A DNA stretch of 48,186 nucleotides, from NCBI GenBank assembly GCA_964398985.1, contig CAYNOS010000019.1:1-48186 (forward strand), given 5' to 3'. Each line of letters opens with the position of its first letter. The stretch's first letter is position 1. Origin of the DNA: CAYMRL01 sp964398985. Its GTDB lineage: Bacteria; Deinococcota; Deinococci; Deinococcales; Trueperaceae. Shown here one piece after another: positions 40,946 through 48,186 of the stretch. Below the pieces are notes generated by a model that was not told where the DNA came from, did no database searches, and worked only from the letters and a program-made list of their open reading frames with translations. The translations under genes were made by a program, and so were the position numbers.

Positions 40946-43603
40946 ATGTTCTCATCGACCCGCGCAGCGGCCCGCTCGCGTCTCCGCCGGCCCAGGCCAG
41001 CGCCGCTAACGCTGGTGCTCGTGGCGGCCGTCATCGCCGGTCTGGCGATGGCGCAAGGAACGCCGGCTTTGAGTCTCGACTCCTTCAACTACCGCGTCGG
41101 CGACACGCTGCGGCTCAGCGCCTCCGGCCTGCGGCCGGGCGGGGCGTACCAGGTGACGCTGACGCCGCCGGACGGCTCCGCGACCCAGAGCGTGAGTCAA
41201 GAGGTGGTCGCTGGCGCGTCCGGCGGCTTCCAGGCGTCGTGGCCCCTGACCGCTGCCGGTCGTTGGTCGCTGAGCGTCGTGGGTCCCGATCTCGACGCCA
41301 CCCTCAACGTCCGTGTCGCCGAAGGCATCGCGCGCCAACCGGCGCCGGCACAGCAGACGCCCGGACAGCAGGAGCCGGCACAGGAAGCGCCGGCACAGCA
41401 AGAACCAGCGCAGCAGGAGCCGGCACAGCAAGACCCGGCACCGGACATGCCGCGAACGCAAGAACCGGCGCCGCAAGAGCCCGAGCAGCGGGCCCCCACG
41501 CAGGTGCCCGCCGAGGAGCCACCGGCCATCACCCCGGGCGCCCCCGCCGCCATCGCAGTGGCGCTCGAGGACGGCGAGTTCGTCGCTCGGGCGACCGGGC
41601 AGGAGATCTGGCGGCTCGCATTCCCGGAAGGCAGCGGCGTCAGCGCCGGTCCGCTCTCCGTGGGCGACAGCCTCTATCTGGCGCGCGGTCATCACCTGCT
41701 GAAAGTCGATCCGGTGAGCGGCTCGGTGCTCGAGCGCTTCCGCCTGCCCGCACAGGTCGTCGAGCTGAGAGAGGCCGGTCCGGCCTCCGGAGCGCCGCCA
41801 TCGGCGGCCGGCGGCCTCGCGCTGGAGGTCACCGTCGAGTACGCCGCCGGCCAGCGTCAGGTCGTCCGGGTGGACGAATCCGGCCCACCCGCCGGCCTCG
41901 CGTTCGATCCCGATCCCGCCCTCTACGGCTGGCTCAGGGCCGAGGCCGACGTCGAGGACCCCGGCGCGCGCCTGCTGATCGATCCCACCAACCCGTGGCT
42001 CTACCTGGCGGCGGCCGGCGGCGAGCCGAGCCGCGCCACCAGCCTGCTCAACGGTGCTCTCGCCCAGGCCGATGCGTTCTTCGAGCACGCCCAGATCGCC
42101 CGGGCGCTGATGAGCGGCAGCGAACGCCGTCCCGACTTGGCGGCCCAGGCGATGGACGCGGCCCTGGACGACTTCGTCGACCGCGGCTACCGCGGGACGC
42201 TGCTGTTCGACGAGGACGCCTCGGCAGCCTACGGGTTCCCGCTGGACGCGATGCGCACGGCCCTCGCGCGCGGCGACATGCCGGCAGCCGACTTCTGGGC
42301 ACCCTGGCTCTATCGCCTGAGCGGCGCGGCGGTCCCCGCCAACGAACGGGTGCTGCGCCAGTACGCCGACGAGTTGCGGCGCCTGGATCGCGACAGCGAA
42401 GCGAACACCTGGCGGCAGCGAGCCGCCGAAGGTCAGCGCTTCAACGTCCAGGCGACGCTGCGTTCGGCGGCCGCGGCGGTCGGACGCAGCGGCTGGTTGG
42501 GGGTCGCAGCGCTCCTGGTCGCGATCCTGGCCCTGCTGCTGACGCTCAGCGCCAAGTACTGGCGCCCGCAGTCGCTGCACCTGCGGCAGCAGGCGGCACG
42601 CGGCGGCAGCGTTCCGCGGTTCGCAAGGCTCAACGTCGTGCGGCATGCATCGTTCGTCGAGAAGTTCGTGATCGTCCTGCTGTTCGCCTCGGTGCTCGCG
42701 CTCGCGGGCTTGAACAACTGGTCGCAGCGGGCCGCCGATCTGGATGCCTCGCTGGGCAGTGGCTCGCTCGCCACGCCGGTTGCCCTTGCGGCGCTGACCG
42801 ACCTCGCCGACAACGGGGCTGCCGGGTTCGTCACCGCCTACGCTCTTCACGCCAGCGGTGAGCAGAGCGCCGCCGCGGCTGCCTATCAGGAGCTCACGAC
42901 CGACGCCGACGCGATGAACAACCTCGGCGTGCTGCGCTCCGACAGCGAGCTTTACCGCATCGCGCTCGAACTGCGCGGCGATCACCCGGAGGCCTCGTTC
43001 AACCTCGGGCTCGCCCCCAACCCGTCGCGGCTGCTCGAGGCTTACCGCCCCGACGCTCCGCAGCTTGCGGCCCCCGACCAGCGGCGGCTCGAAGACGCCA
43101 CCTCCGGCAGCTACGTTGCGGCGCTGGCCTCGGCCTTCACCGATCCCTGGACGACGCTGACCGCCGAGCCCGCGTTCGGGCCGCAGTGGCTGTGGATCAT
43201 CACGGTCGTGGTCTTCGCTCTGCTGGCGCTGATGAGCTTGATCTGGCTGGTGATCCCGCGTCCTCGGACCTCGCGCAACGCGCCGCGGACGTTCGTCTAC
43301 CACCTGCTCGCTGTGTTGTTCCCCGGCACCGGGCTGGCCGACGAGCTGTGGGGCGTGCTGCTGCTGGTGCCGTGGGCGATCTTCGGCACCGACCTGCTCA
43401 GGCGTTACTTCCTGCTCGGCAGCGGTCCCGTCATCGCCGCGCAGGTGGCGCTAACCGCGATCATCGTGATCTACGCCATCAACCTGATCGCTTTCCTCGT
43501 CGAGTACCGCTCCTATCGGGCCCGCATGGCGCGACTGCGTCTCAACGAGCCAGAGATCGCCAGGGCCTACGGGTTGAAGGTGGATGACGGCGCCCGGGTG
43601 TGA
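40946..43603 (+). CDS. Large multi-domain membrane protein, unknown function
   Basis: An 885-residue protein I do not recognise. The N-terminus has a basic start and a signal or anchor segment (20-37). An Ig-like region (38-125) is followed by a Gln/Pro repeat (about 131-193, units of QQEPA), a beta-rich region (200-320, EIWRLAFPEGSG, HHLLKVDPVSGS) resembling propeller strands, and a helical region (350-500). Transmembrane segments are near 515-535, 568-588, 747-770, 790-815 and 828-853. Between them lies a TPR-like stretch (AYALHASGEQSAAAAAYQEL). It may be an envelope-spanning scaffold. It overlaps the EamA gene by 4 bases. Confidence 0.85.
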   Translation: MFSSTRAAARSRLRRPRPAPLTLVLVAAVIAGLAMAQGTPALSLDSFNYRVGDTLRLSASGLRPGGAYQVTLTPPDGSATQSVSQEVVAGASGGFQASWPLTAAGRWSLSVVGPDLDATLNVRVAEGIARQPAPAQQTPGQQEPAQEAPAQQEPAQQEPAQQDPAPDMPRTQEPAPQEPEQRAPTQVPAEEPPAITPGAPAAIAVALEDGEFVARATGQEIWRLAFPEGSGVSAGPLSVGDSLYLARGHHLLKVDPVSGSVLERFRLPAQVVELREAGPASGAPPSAAGGLALEVTVEYAAGQRQVVRVDESGPPAGLAFDPDPALYGWLRAEADVEDPGARLLIDPTNPWLYLAAAGGEPSRATSLLNGALAQADAFFEHAQIARALMSGSERRPDLAAQAMDAALDDFVDRGYRGTLLFDEDASAAYGFPLDAMRTALARGDMPAADFWAPWLYRLSGAAVPANERVLRQYADELRRLDRDSEANTWRQRAAEGQRFNVQATLRSAAAAVGRSGWLGVAALLVAILALLLTLSAKYWRPQSLHLRQQAARGGSVPRFARLNVVRHASFVEKFVIVLLFASVLALAGLNNWSQRAADLDASLGSGSLATPVALAALTDLADNGAAGFVTAYALHASGEQSAAAAAYQELTTDADAMNNLGVLRSDSELYRIALELRGDHPEASFNLGLAPNPSRLLEAYRPDAPQLAAPDQRRLEDATSGSYVAALASAFTDPWTTLTAEPAFGPQWLWIITVVVFALLALMSLIWLVIPRPRTSRNAPRTFVYHLLAVLFPGTGLADELWGVLLLVPWAIFGTDLLRRYFLLGSGPVIAAQVALTAIIVIYAINLIAFLVEYRSYRARMARLRLNEPEIARAYGLKVDDGARV
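41351..41440 (+). repeat. Gln-Pro pentapeptide repeat within the large membrane protein
   Basis: A degenerate 15-base tandem repeat coding for QQ-E/D/T-P-A units (residues 136-165). It lies in a longer Gln/Pro-rich spacer to about 41524. It is coding sequence, not an intergenic array. Confidence 0.8.
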
Positions 43604-44499
43604 GTCCCGAACCGTCGCCTGACTCCCGGCTCGGCTACCTCTACGTGCTGGCGGCCGCCCTGCTCTGGGGCACCATCGGCGTGTTCTCGAAGCGCGCGTT
43701 GGCCAACGGCGTGCCGGCCGTCGAGATCGCGTTCTGGCGAGCTGCGCTGGCCGGCTTGGCATTCTTGATCCAAGCCGCCCTCAGCGGCCGCCTGAGGCTT
43801 CAGCGTCCGGCCGACGCGTTCGGGCTGCTGGCATTCGCACTGATCGGCGTGTCGCTGTTCTACACGGCGCTCAACGTGGCGATCGACGAGGGCGGCATCA
43901 GCCTGGCTTTCGTACTGCTGTACACCGCGCCGGCATTCGTGGCGCTGCTGGCGGCCGCGCTCCTGAAGGAGCGCCTGACGGTCCAGAAGAGCGCGCTGGT
44001 GGCTCTGTCGATCGTCGGGGTGGTGCTCGTTGCGCGCGGCGGCGGCGCGGGCATGACTGTCAGCGTGGCGTCGGTGACTTGGGGGCTCGTGGCCGGCCTC
44101 ACGTACGCCAGCTACTACCTGTTCGGCAAGTGGCTGCTGCGCCGCTACCAGGTGGTCACGATCTACGCGGTCGTCATGCCACTCGGCGCCCTCGGCCTGC
44201 TGCCGTTCGTCAGCTTCGAGGCGCTCAGCGCGCCCAAGATCGTGTGGCTCGACATCGGCCTGATCGCGGTGTTCTGCACCTACCTCGCTTACCGCTCGTA
44301 CTTCACCGGACTGCGCCAGGTGGAAGCGTCGCGGGCGGTGCTGGTGGCGACGATCGAGCCGGTGGTGGCGGCCACGCTGGCGGCCCTGCTGTTCGGCGAG
44401 CGGCTGGGCCCGTGGGCCATCCTCGGGGGCTCGCTGGTGTTGAGCGCTGCCGCGCTCGCATCGCTGCCCGGGCGCAGAGCGGCCGCTGCTCGACGCTGA
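43600..44499 (+). CDS. EamA/DMT family transporter
   Basis: A 299-residue integral membrane protein with ten predicted helices in two EamA repeats. Each repeat starts with the typical segment: LLWGTIGVFSKRALANGVP near residue 21, and SVTWGLVAGLTYASYYLFGKW. The second repeat ends with EASRAVLVATIEPVVAATLAALLFGERL. This family exports amino acids or metabolites; the substrate is unknown. The GTG at 43600 overlaps the stop of the large membrane protein gene (GTGA). Confidence 0.93.
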   Translation: MSPEPSPDSRLGYLYVLAAALLWGTIGVFSKRALANGVPAVEIAFWRAALAGLAFLIQAALSGRLRLQRPADAFGLLAFALIGVSLFYTALNVAIDEGGISLAFVLLYTAPAFVALLAAALLKERLTVQKSALVALSIVGVVLVARGGGAGMTVSVASVTWGLVAGLTYASYYLFGKWLLRRYQVVTIYAVVMPLGALGLLPFVSFEALSAPKIVWLDIGLIAVFCTYLAYRSYFTGLRQVEASRAVLVATIEPVVAATLAALLFGERLGPWAILGGSLVLSAAALASLPGRRAAAARR

Positions 44500-44798
44500 A
44501 TCATTGCCTGCGGTCGCCTTGTTGCCACCGGCGCGCTCTGCTAGAGTTGCATGGTTATCCGCTGGCGCGCATAGCGACCGCGCTAACCCCACACGAAGAT
44601 GACCCGCACTTTCACCCGATCCCGACCTATCTGAGCGGCGCTGCAGCGCCGGCCGGGTGCGCGATGTCGCGCGTCCGGCAGACGCCTGCAAGCCGCAGGG
44701 TTGGGAGCGCGGCCGGTCGCCCGTTCTGAATGGGCCATCAGGCGGCGCAGCCGGAGCGCCCGGCCGGTGAGAGTGCGGTTCTCGTTTCTGGAGGCAAC
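44500..44798 (+). other. Long argG leader with palindrome and possible minigene
   Basis: About 299 bases without a convincing gene. It holds a TAGAGT -10 box (44542-44547), a possible 7-codon minigene MVIRWRA (44551-44574) and a perfect 16-bp palindrome CGGCGCTGCAGCGCCG (44636-44651). Two similar GAGCGC/GGCCGGT segments lie near 44705-44718 and 44755-44768. If the -10 box is right, the untranslated leader is about 245 bases, much longer than elsewhere in the window. Confidence 0.5.
44542..44547 (+). promoter_or_regulatory. -10 box, arginine biosynthesis operon
   Basis: TAGAGT preceded by TGC (extended -10 form), about 252 bases before the argG ATG. Confidence 0.4.
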
Positions 44799-46058
44799 AT
44801 GCGAAGCAACAAGTCGGCAGTCAAGAAGGTTGTGTTGGCCTACTCGGGCGGCCTCGACACGTCCGTGATCCTGCACTGGATCAAGGCGAACTACGGGGCG
44901 GACGTGGTGGCGTTCACGGCCGACATCGGCCAAGGCGACGAGGTCGAGGAGGCGCGTCTCAAGGCGCTGCGCACCGGCGCCGTCAGCGCCTACGCGGTCG
45001 ACCTCAAGGAGGAGTTCGTCTCCGAGTTCGTCTTCCCGGTGCTGCGCTCGGCAGCCATCTACGAGGGTTACTACCTGCTCGGCACCTCGTTCGCGCGGCC
45101 GCTGATCGCCAGGAAGATGGTCGAGATCGCCGAGGCCGAGGGGGCCGACGCCGTCGCTCACGGAGCCACCGGCAAGGGCAACGACCAAGTGCGCTTCGAG
45201 CTCTCCGCCTACGCCCTCAAGCCGGACATCAGGGTGATCGCGCCGTGGCGCGAGTGGGACCTCAAGGGCCGCGAGGACTGCATCGCCTACGCGGCCGAGC
45301 ACGGTATCGACGTGCCTGTCACCAAGGAGAAGCCCTACTCGACCGACGCCAACTCGTTTCACATCAGCTACGAAGGCGGCGTGCTCGAGGACCCGTGGGC
45401 CGAGGCGCCACGGGGCATGTGGAAGCTGACCGTCGACCCCGAGGACGCGCCCGATCAGCCCGAGATCGTCACGATCGCTTACCAGCACGGCGATCCGGTG
45501 GCGATCGACGGCCGGCGCCTGTCGCCTTACGCGCTGCTCAGCGAGGCGAACCGCATCGCCGGCAAGCACGGCATAGGTCGCATCGACATCGTCGAGAACC
45601 GCTTCGTTGGCATGAAGTCGCGGGGCTGCTACGAGACGCCCGGAGGCACCCTGCTGTTCCACGCGCACAAGGCGGTCGAGTCGCTGACCCTCGACCGCCA
45701 GGTCCTTCAGCTTCGCGACGATCTCGTCCCGCGCTACGCCGCGGCCGTCTACAACGGGTTCTGGTACTCGCCCGAGCGAGAAGCGCTGCAGCGCCTGTTC
45801 GACGACATCCAGCAGCCGGTCACCGGCGAGGTGAAGCTGAAGCTCTACAAGGGTTCGGTGACGGTGCTCGGCCGCCGCTCGCCCAACAGCCTCTACCGCC
45901 AGGACGTGGTGACCTTCGAAGAGGACAGCGTCTACGACCAGGCCGACGCCGACGGCTTCATCAAGCTCAACGCGCTGCGCCTGCGGATCCGCCGCCAGCT
46001 CGAGCAAGACGGCGAGCAGCCCACGAGGGCTGACGAGGCGGTGTCAGCGAGTGACTGA
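44799..46058 (+). CDS. argG: Argininosuccinate synthase
   Basis: A 419-residue ArgG that joins citrulline and aspartate with ATP. The PP-loop motif LAYSGGLDTSVIL is at about residues 13-25. ADIGQGDEVEEAR, GTSFARPLIA, HGATGKGNDQVRFE and the SIDVNLW-equivalent HISYEGGVLEDPW segment follow. I start at the ATG at 44799, which has GGAGG 4 bases upstream. The frame extends to 44730 but without a ribosome-binding site. First gene of an arginine operon. Confidence 0.96.
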   Translation: MRSNKSAVKKVVLAYSGGLDTSVILHWIKANYGADVVAFTADIGQGDEVEEARLKALRTGAVSAYAVDLKEEFVSEFVFPVLRSAAIYEGYYLLGTSFARPLIARKMVEIAEAEGADAVAHGATGKGNDQVRFELSAYALKPDIRVIAPWREWDLKGREDCIAYAAEHGIDVPVTKEKPYSTDANSFHISYEGGVLEDPWAEAPRGMWKLTVDPEDAPDQPEIVTIAYQHGDPVAIDGRRLSPYALLSEANRIAGKHGIGRIDIVENRFVGMKSRGCYETPGGTLLFHAHKAVESLTLDRQVLQLRDDLVPRYAAAVYNGFWYSPEREALQRLFDDIQQPVTGEVKLKLYKGSVTVLGRRSPNSLYRQDVVTFEEDSVYDQADADGFIKLNALRLRIRRQLEQDGEQPTRADEAVSASD

Positions 46059-46084
46059 GGCCGCGCTCTCAGGAGCAGGCTGAC

Positions 46085-46570
46085 GTGCCGGCCGCCAGCG
46101 CACTTCCGGTCAAGGGCGGCGAGGCACACGCCAAGGTGCTGCTGCGAGAAGCGGAGCTCGCTGACGCGCCGGCGCTGGCCGAGCTGTACCGCAACGCCAA
46201 ACCCGAAGCTGGCGCCACCAGCTCCAGCATGGCGGCGCACCTCAACTCCGGGTATGCCCTGCTCGTAACCGATGCCTTCGGGACCGCGTTGGCGGCCGTG
46301 CTGTGGACGTCCAACCCGGAAGGGTGGAGCATCGAGAGGGTCGTGACCCTCGCCAGCGAGCGCGAGCAAGGCTACGGTCGTTGGCTGATGACGAAGCTCG
46401 AGGCGATGGCCATCAAGGGTAACGTCAAGAGCCTGAGCCTCGAGATCGACGACCCTGAGCAACTTCGCTACTACCTACGCATGGGCTACCGGCCCGCCTC
46501 CGAAGGCAGCACGTTGCTGCACAAGCGTGTCGGCGGAGTCTGGCAGCGCCAGGAGCGCACCGGTGCCTGA
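46085..46570 (+). CDS. GNAT family N-acetyltransferase between argG and argH
   Basis: A 161-residue GNAT-fold protein: VLLREAELADAPALAELYRNA at the start, the acetyl-CoA loop in EREQGYGRWLMTKLEAMA, and the late LEIDDPEQLRYYLRMGYRP segment. The GTG at 46085 follows AGGAG by about 10 bases, and the gene overlaps argH by 8 bases. Its place in the operon suggests a role in arginine metabolism, but the substrate is not known. It is shorter than a classical ArgA and has no kinase domain. Confidence 0.9.
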   Translation: MPAASALPVKGGEAHAKVLLREAELADAPALAELYRNAKPEAGATSSSMAAHLNSGYALLVTDAFGTALAAVLWTSNPEGWSIERVVTLASEREQGYGRWLMTKLEAMAIKGNVKSLSLEIDDPEQLRYYLRMGYRPASEGSTLLHKRVGGVWQRQERTGA

Positions 46571-48026
46571 CGACCGTTCCGAAGATCACGGCGGCGGGCC
46601 GGCCCCCGCAGCGAAGTCGGCGTCGATGTGGGGCGGCCGCTTCGCCGAGGCCACCGACGCTCTCGTCGCGCGCGTGAACGCATCGATCGACGTCGACCAG
46701 CGCATGGCAGCTGAGGATCTGCTGGGGTCACTGGCTCACGCCCGCATGCTCACCGAGCAAGGCGTGCTCAGCCGGGACGACGGCGAGGCCATCCAGCGAG
46801 GCCTGGAGCGCCTCCAGCAGCGGCTGGCGGCCGGCGCGATCGAGTTCGAGCAGCGCTTCGAGGACGTTCACATGAACCTCGAAGCGCGCCTGACCGAGGA
46901 CATCGGCGCCGTCGGCGGCAAGCTTCACACCGCGCGCAGCCGCAACGACCAGGTCGCCACCGACATGCGCCTGTACCTGAAGCGACGCGCGCGCAGCCTC
47001 AGAGGCTCGCTGCACGGACTGCGCCGGGTGCTGGTCGCGTTGGCCGAGCGCCACATAGACACCGTGCTGCCCGGCTACACGCACCTGCAGGTGGCGCAGC
47101 CGGTCAGGTTGGCCCACCACCTGCTCGCCTACTACGAGATGCTCCTGCGCGACGATGCACGCCTCGCCGACGCTGCCGGGCGCGCCGACGTCTCGCCTTT
47201 GGGCGCCGGCGCACTCGCCGGCACGACGTTCCCGATCGACAGGCACCGCACCGCCGACCTGCTCGGTTTCGGAGCGGTGGCGGCCAACTCGCTCGATGCG
47301 GTATCCGACCGCGACTTCGCGATCGAGGCGGTGTCGGCGCTGGCGATCTTGATGATGCACCTCTCGCGCCTCAGCGAGGAGCTGATCATCTGGTCGAGCC
47401 AGGAGTTCGGGTTCGTGACGCTGCCGGACTCTTTCACGACCGGCAGCTCGATGATGCCCCAGAAGAAGAACCCCGATGCCTGCGAGTTGGTTCGCGGCAA
47501 GACCGGCCGCGTCTACGGCGCGCTGATGGGCCTGCTGACGGTGATGAAGGGCCTCCCTCTCACCTACAACAAGGACATGCAGGAGGACAAGGAAGGGCTC
47601 TTCGACGCGTTCGACACCGCCGAGGACAGCGTGCGCATCTACCTCGGCATGCTGCCACACGCCGTCTTCCACACAGGGCGGATGCGGCAGGCGGCCGGGC
47701 GTGGCTACTCGAACGCGACCGACTTGGCCGACCATCTGGTCAGGCTCGGCGTGCCCTTCCGGGAGGCGCACCACACTGTTGGCAGGCTCGTCGCCAAAGC
47801 CCTGGAGCGCGGCGTGGCTCTCGAGGAGCTGAGCCTCGAGGACCTGAGAGCCGAGGAGCCGCGCCTGGACGAGAGCGTCTACCGCGCGCTCGATCTCGAC
47901 AACGTCGTGGACGCGCGCGCCAGCTACGGAGGACCCGCCAGGCAGCGGGTGGTGGAGCAGATCGAAGCGGCCAAGAGAGAACTCGAGGCCGCCGCCGCCA
48001 AGGGAGACTACGATGCCGACTCTTGA
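46563..48026 (+). CDS. argH: Argininosuccinate lyase
   Basis: A 487-residue fumarase-superfamily lyase producing arginine and fumarate. The MWGGRFAEATD start motif is at residues 22-32, after a short Pro/Gly/Ala-rich extension. HTARSRNDQVATDMRLY, the GYTHLQVAQPV segment and the signature TGSSMMPQKKNPDACE are all present. The GTG at 46563 has AGGAG 7 bases upstream. An ATG at 46626 directly before WGGRF is the alternative. It overlaps the genes on both sides. Confidence 0.96.
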   Translation: MPDDRSEDHGGGPAPAAKSASMWGGRFAEATDALVARVNASIDVDQRMAAEDLLGSLAHARMLTEQGVLSRDDGEAIQRGLERLQQRLAAGAIEFEQRFEDVHMNLEARLTEDIGAVGGKLHTARSRNDQVATDMRLYLKRRARSLRGSLHGLRRVLVALAERHIDTVLPGYTHLQVAQPVRLAHHLLAYYEMLLRDDARLADAAGRADVSPLGAGALAGTTFPIDRHRTADLLGFGAVAANSLDAVSDRDFAIEAVSALAILMMHLSRLSEELIIWSSQEFGFVTLPDSFTTGSSMMPQKKNPDACELVRGKTGRVYGALMGLLTVMKGLPLTYNKDMQEDKEGLFDAFDTAEDSVRIYLGMLPHAVFHTGRMRQAAGRGYSNATDLADHLVRLGVPFREAHHTVGRLVAKALERGVALEELSLEDLRAEEPRLDESVYRALDLDNVVDARASYGGPARQRVVEQIEAAKRELEAAAAKGDYDADS

Positions 48027-48186
48027 GCCACCGGTCGCGCGAGCCGAGACCGTCAACGCCGTCACGGTGCGGCCCGCCCGCTCCGAGGACGTGCCGCTGA
48101 TCTTCGAGAACATCGGCTACTGGGCAAGTCAGGGACGGATGCTGGTGCGCCCGATGCAGAACATCTTCGAGAACCTGCGCGACTTC
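48013..48186 (+). CDS. N-acetyltransferase, ArgA-like (partial, C-terminus off window)
   Basis: Fifty-eight residues of a GNAT protein before the window edge. The segment VTVRPARSEDVPLIFENIGYWASQGRML, then NIFENLRDF, resembles the short stand-alone N-acetylglutamate synthase-like acetyltransferases that feed the arginine pathway. The ATG at 48013 has AGGGAG 6 bases upstream and overlaps argH by 14 bases. This would make the operon argG, GNAT, argH, argA-like. Confidence 0.85.
   Translation, partial: MPTLEPPVARAETVNAVTVRPARSEDVPLIFENIGYWASQGRMLVRPMQNIFENLRDF

Noticed and set aside
41336..41524. Short-period repeats that might look like a CRISPR or satellite array
   Set aside because: The unit is 15 bases, in frame, and codes for a Gln/Pro spacer inside a long gene.

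Overview
The window is about 48 kb of very GC-rich bacterial chromosome, densely packed with housekeeping genes that often overlap by 4 bases (ATGA or GTGA). I see no rRNA, tRNA, insertion sequence, phage gene or CRISPR array. The gene set points to the Deinococcota, probably a Truepera-like lineage. It includes a DUF4384/PEGA exported protein, a degenerate Rad52/DdrA-like protein, an HflX with a long N-terminal part, and an argG-GNAT-argH-GNAT cluster. At least nineteen genes also have a TANNNT -10 box only 5-8 bases before their ATG or GTG, the leaderless-transcript architecture known from Deinococcus. The lineage is an inference; no 16S gene is present.

Layout. 1-2514 (minus): a signalling cassette of two Roadblock/LC7 proteins, a DUF3467 protein, a PP2C phosphatase and a membrane-anchored Ser/Thr kinase cut by the window edge. 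2590-9052: a nucleoside phosphorylase, 3-hydroxyacyl-CoA dehydrogenase and enoyl-CoA hydratase, an alpha/beta hydrolase, an M42 peptidase and a degenerate metallophosphoesterase, facing a thiolase on the minus strand. The dehydrogenase, hydratase and thiolase make a fatty-acyl or butanoyl-CoA module. 9102-15661: a secreted hypothetical protein, HflX, a UbiD-type decarboxylase, a Zn/Mn-type ABC transporter (permease and ATPase, no binding protein) and ribosomal protein L28. 15861-24527: a large lipoprotein, PyrE, a HIT protein, an aldo/keto reductase, NAD(P)HX repair (Nnr), ThrB, TsaD and an MNIO/DUF692-like TIM barrel.

24551-31734: a CBS-domain membrane protein and a MobA-like nucleotidyltransferase (whose 5' coding end holds a perfect 18-bp inverted repeat), the PEGA protein, a LolA-like exported protein, fumarase, an esterase and a PatB-type C-S lyase. 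31744-39313: a monoacylglycerol-lipase-like hydrolase with an apparent CTG start, a PurC-PurS fusion, PurB, GyrA, a nucleoside hydrolase and an FtsE without FtsX. 39315-48186: a phosphoesterase, the Rad52-like protein, an 885-residue membrane protein, an EamA transporter, and argG, a GNAT gene, argH and a second GNAT gene that runs off the window.

The most interesting points are the genome-wide-looking leaderless promoter pattern, the PurC-PurS fusion, the CTG start, the long perfect hairpin inside a coding sequence, the stand-alone MNIO-like enzyme, several enzymes lacking catalytic residues, and an operator-like palindrome on the start codon of the metal transporter ATPase.
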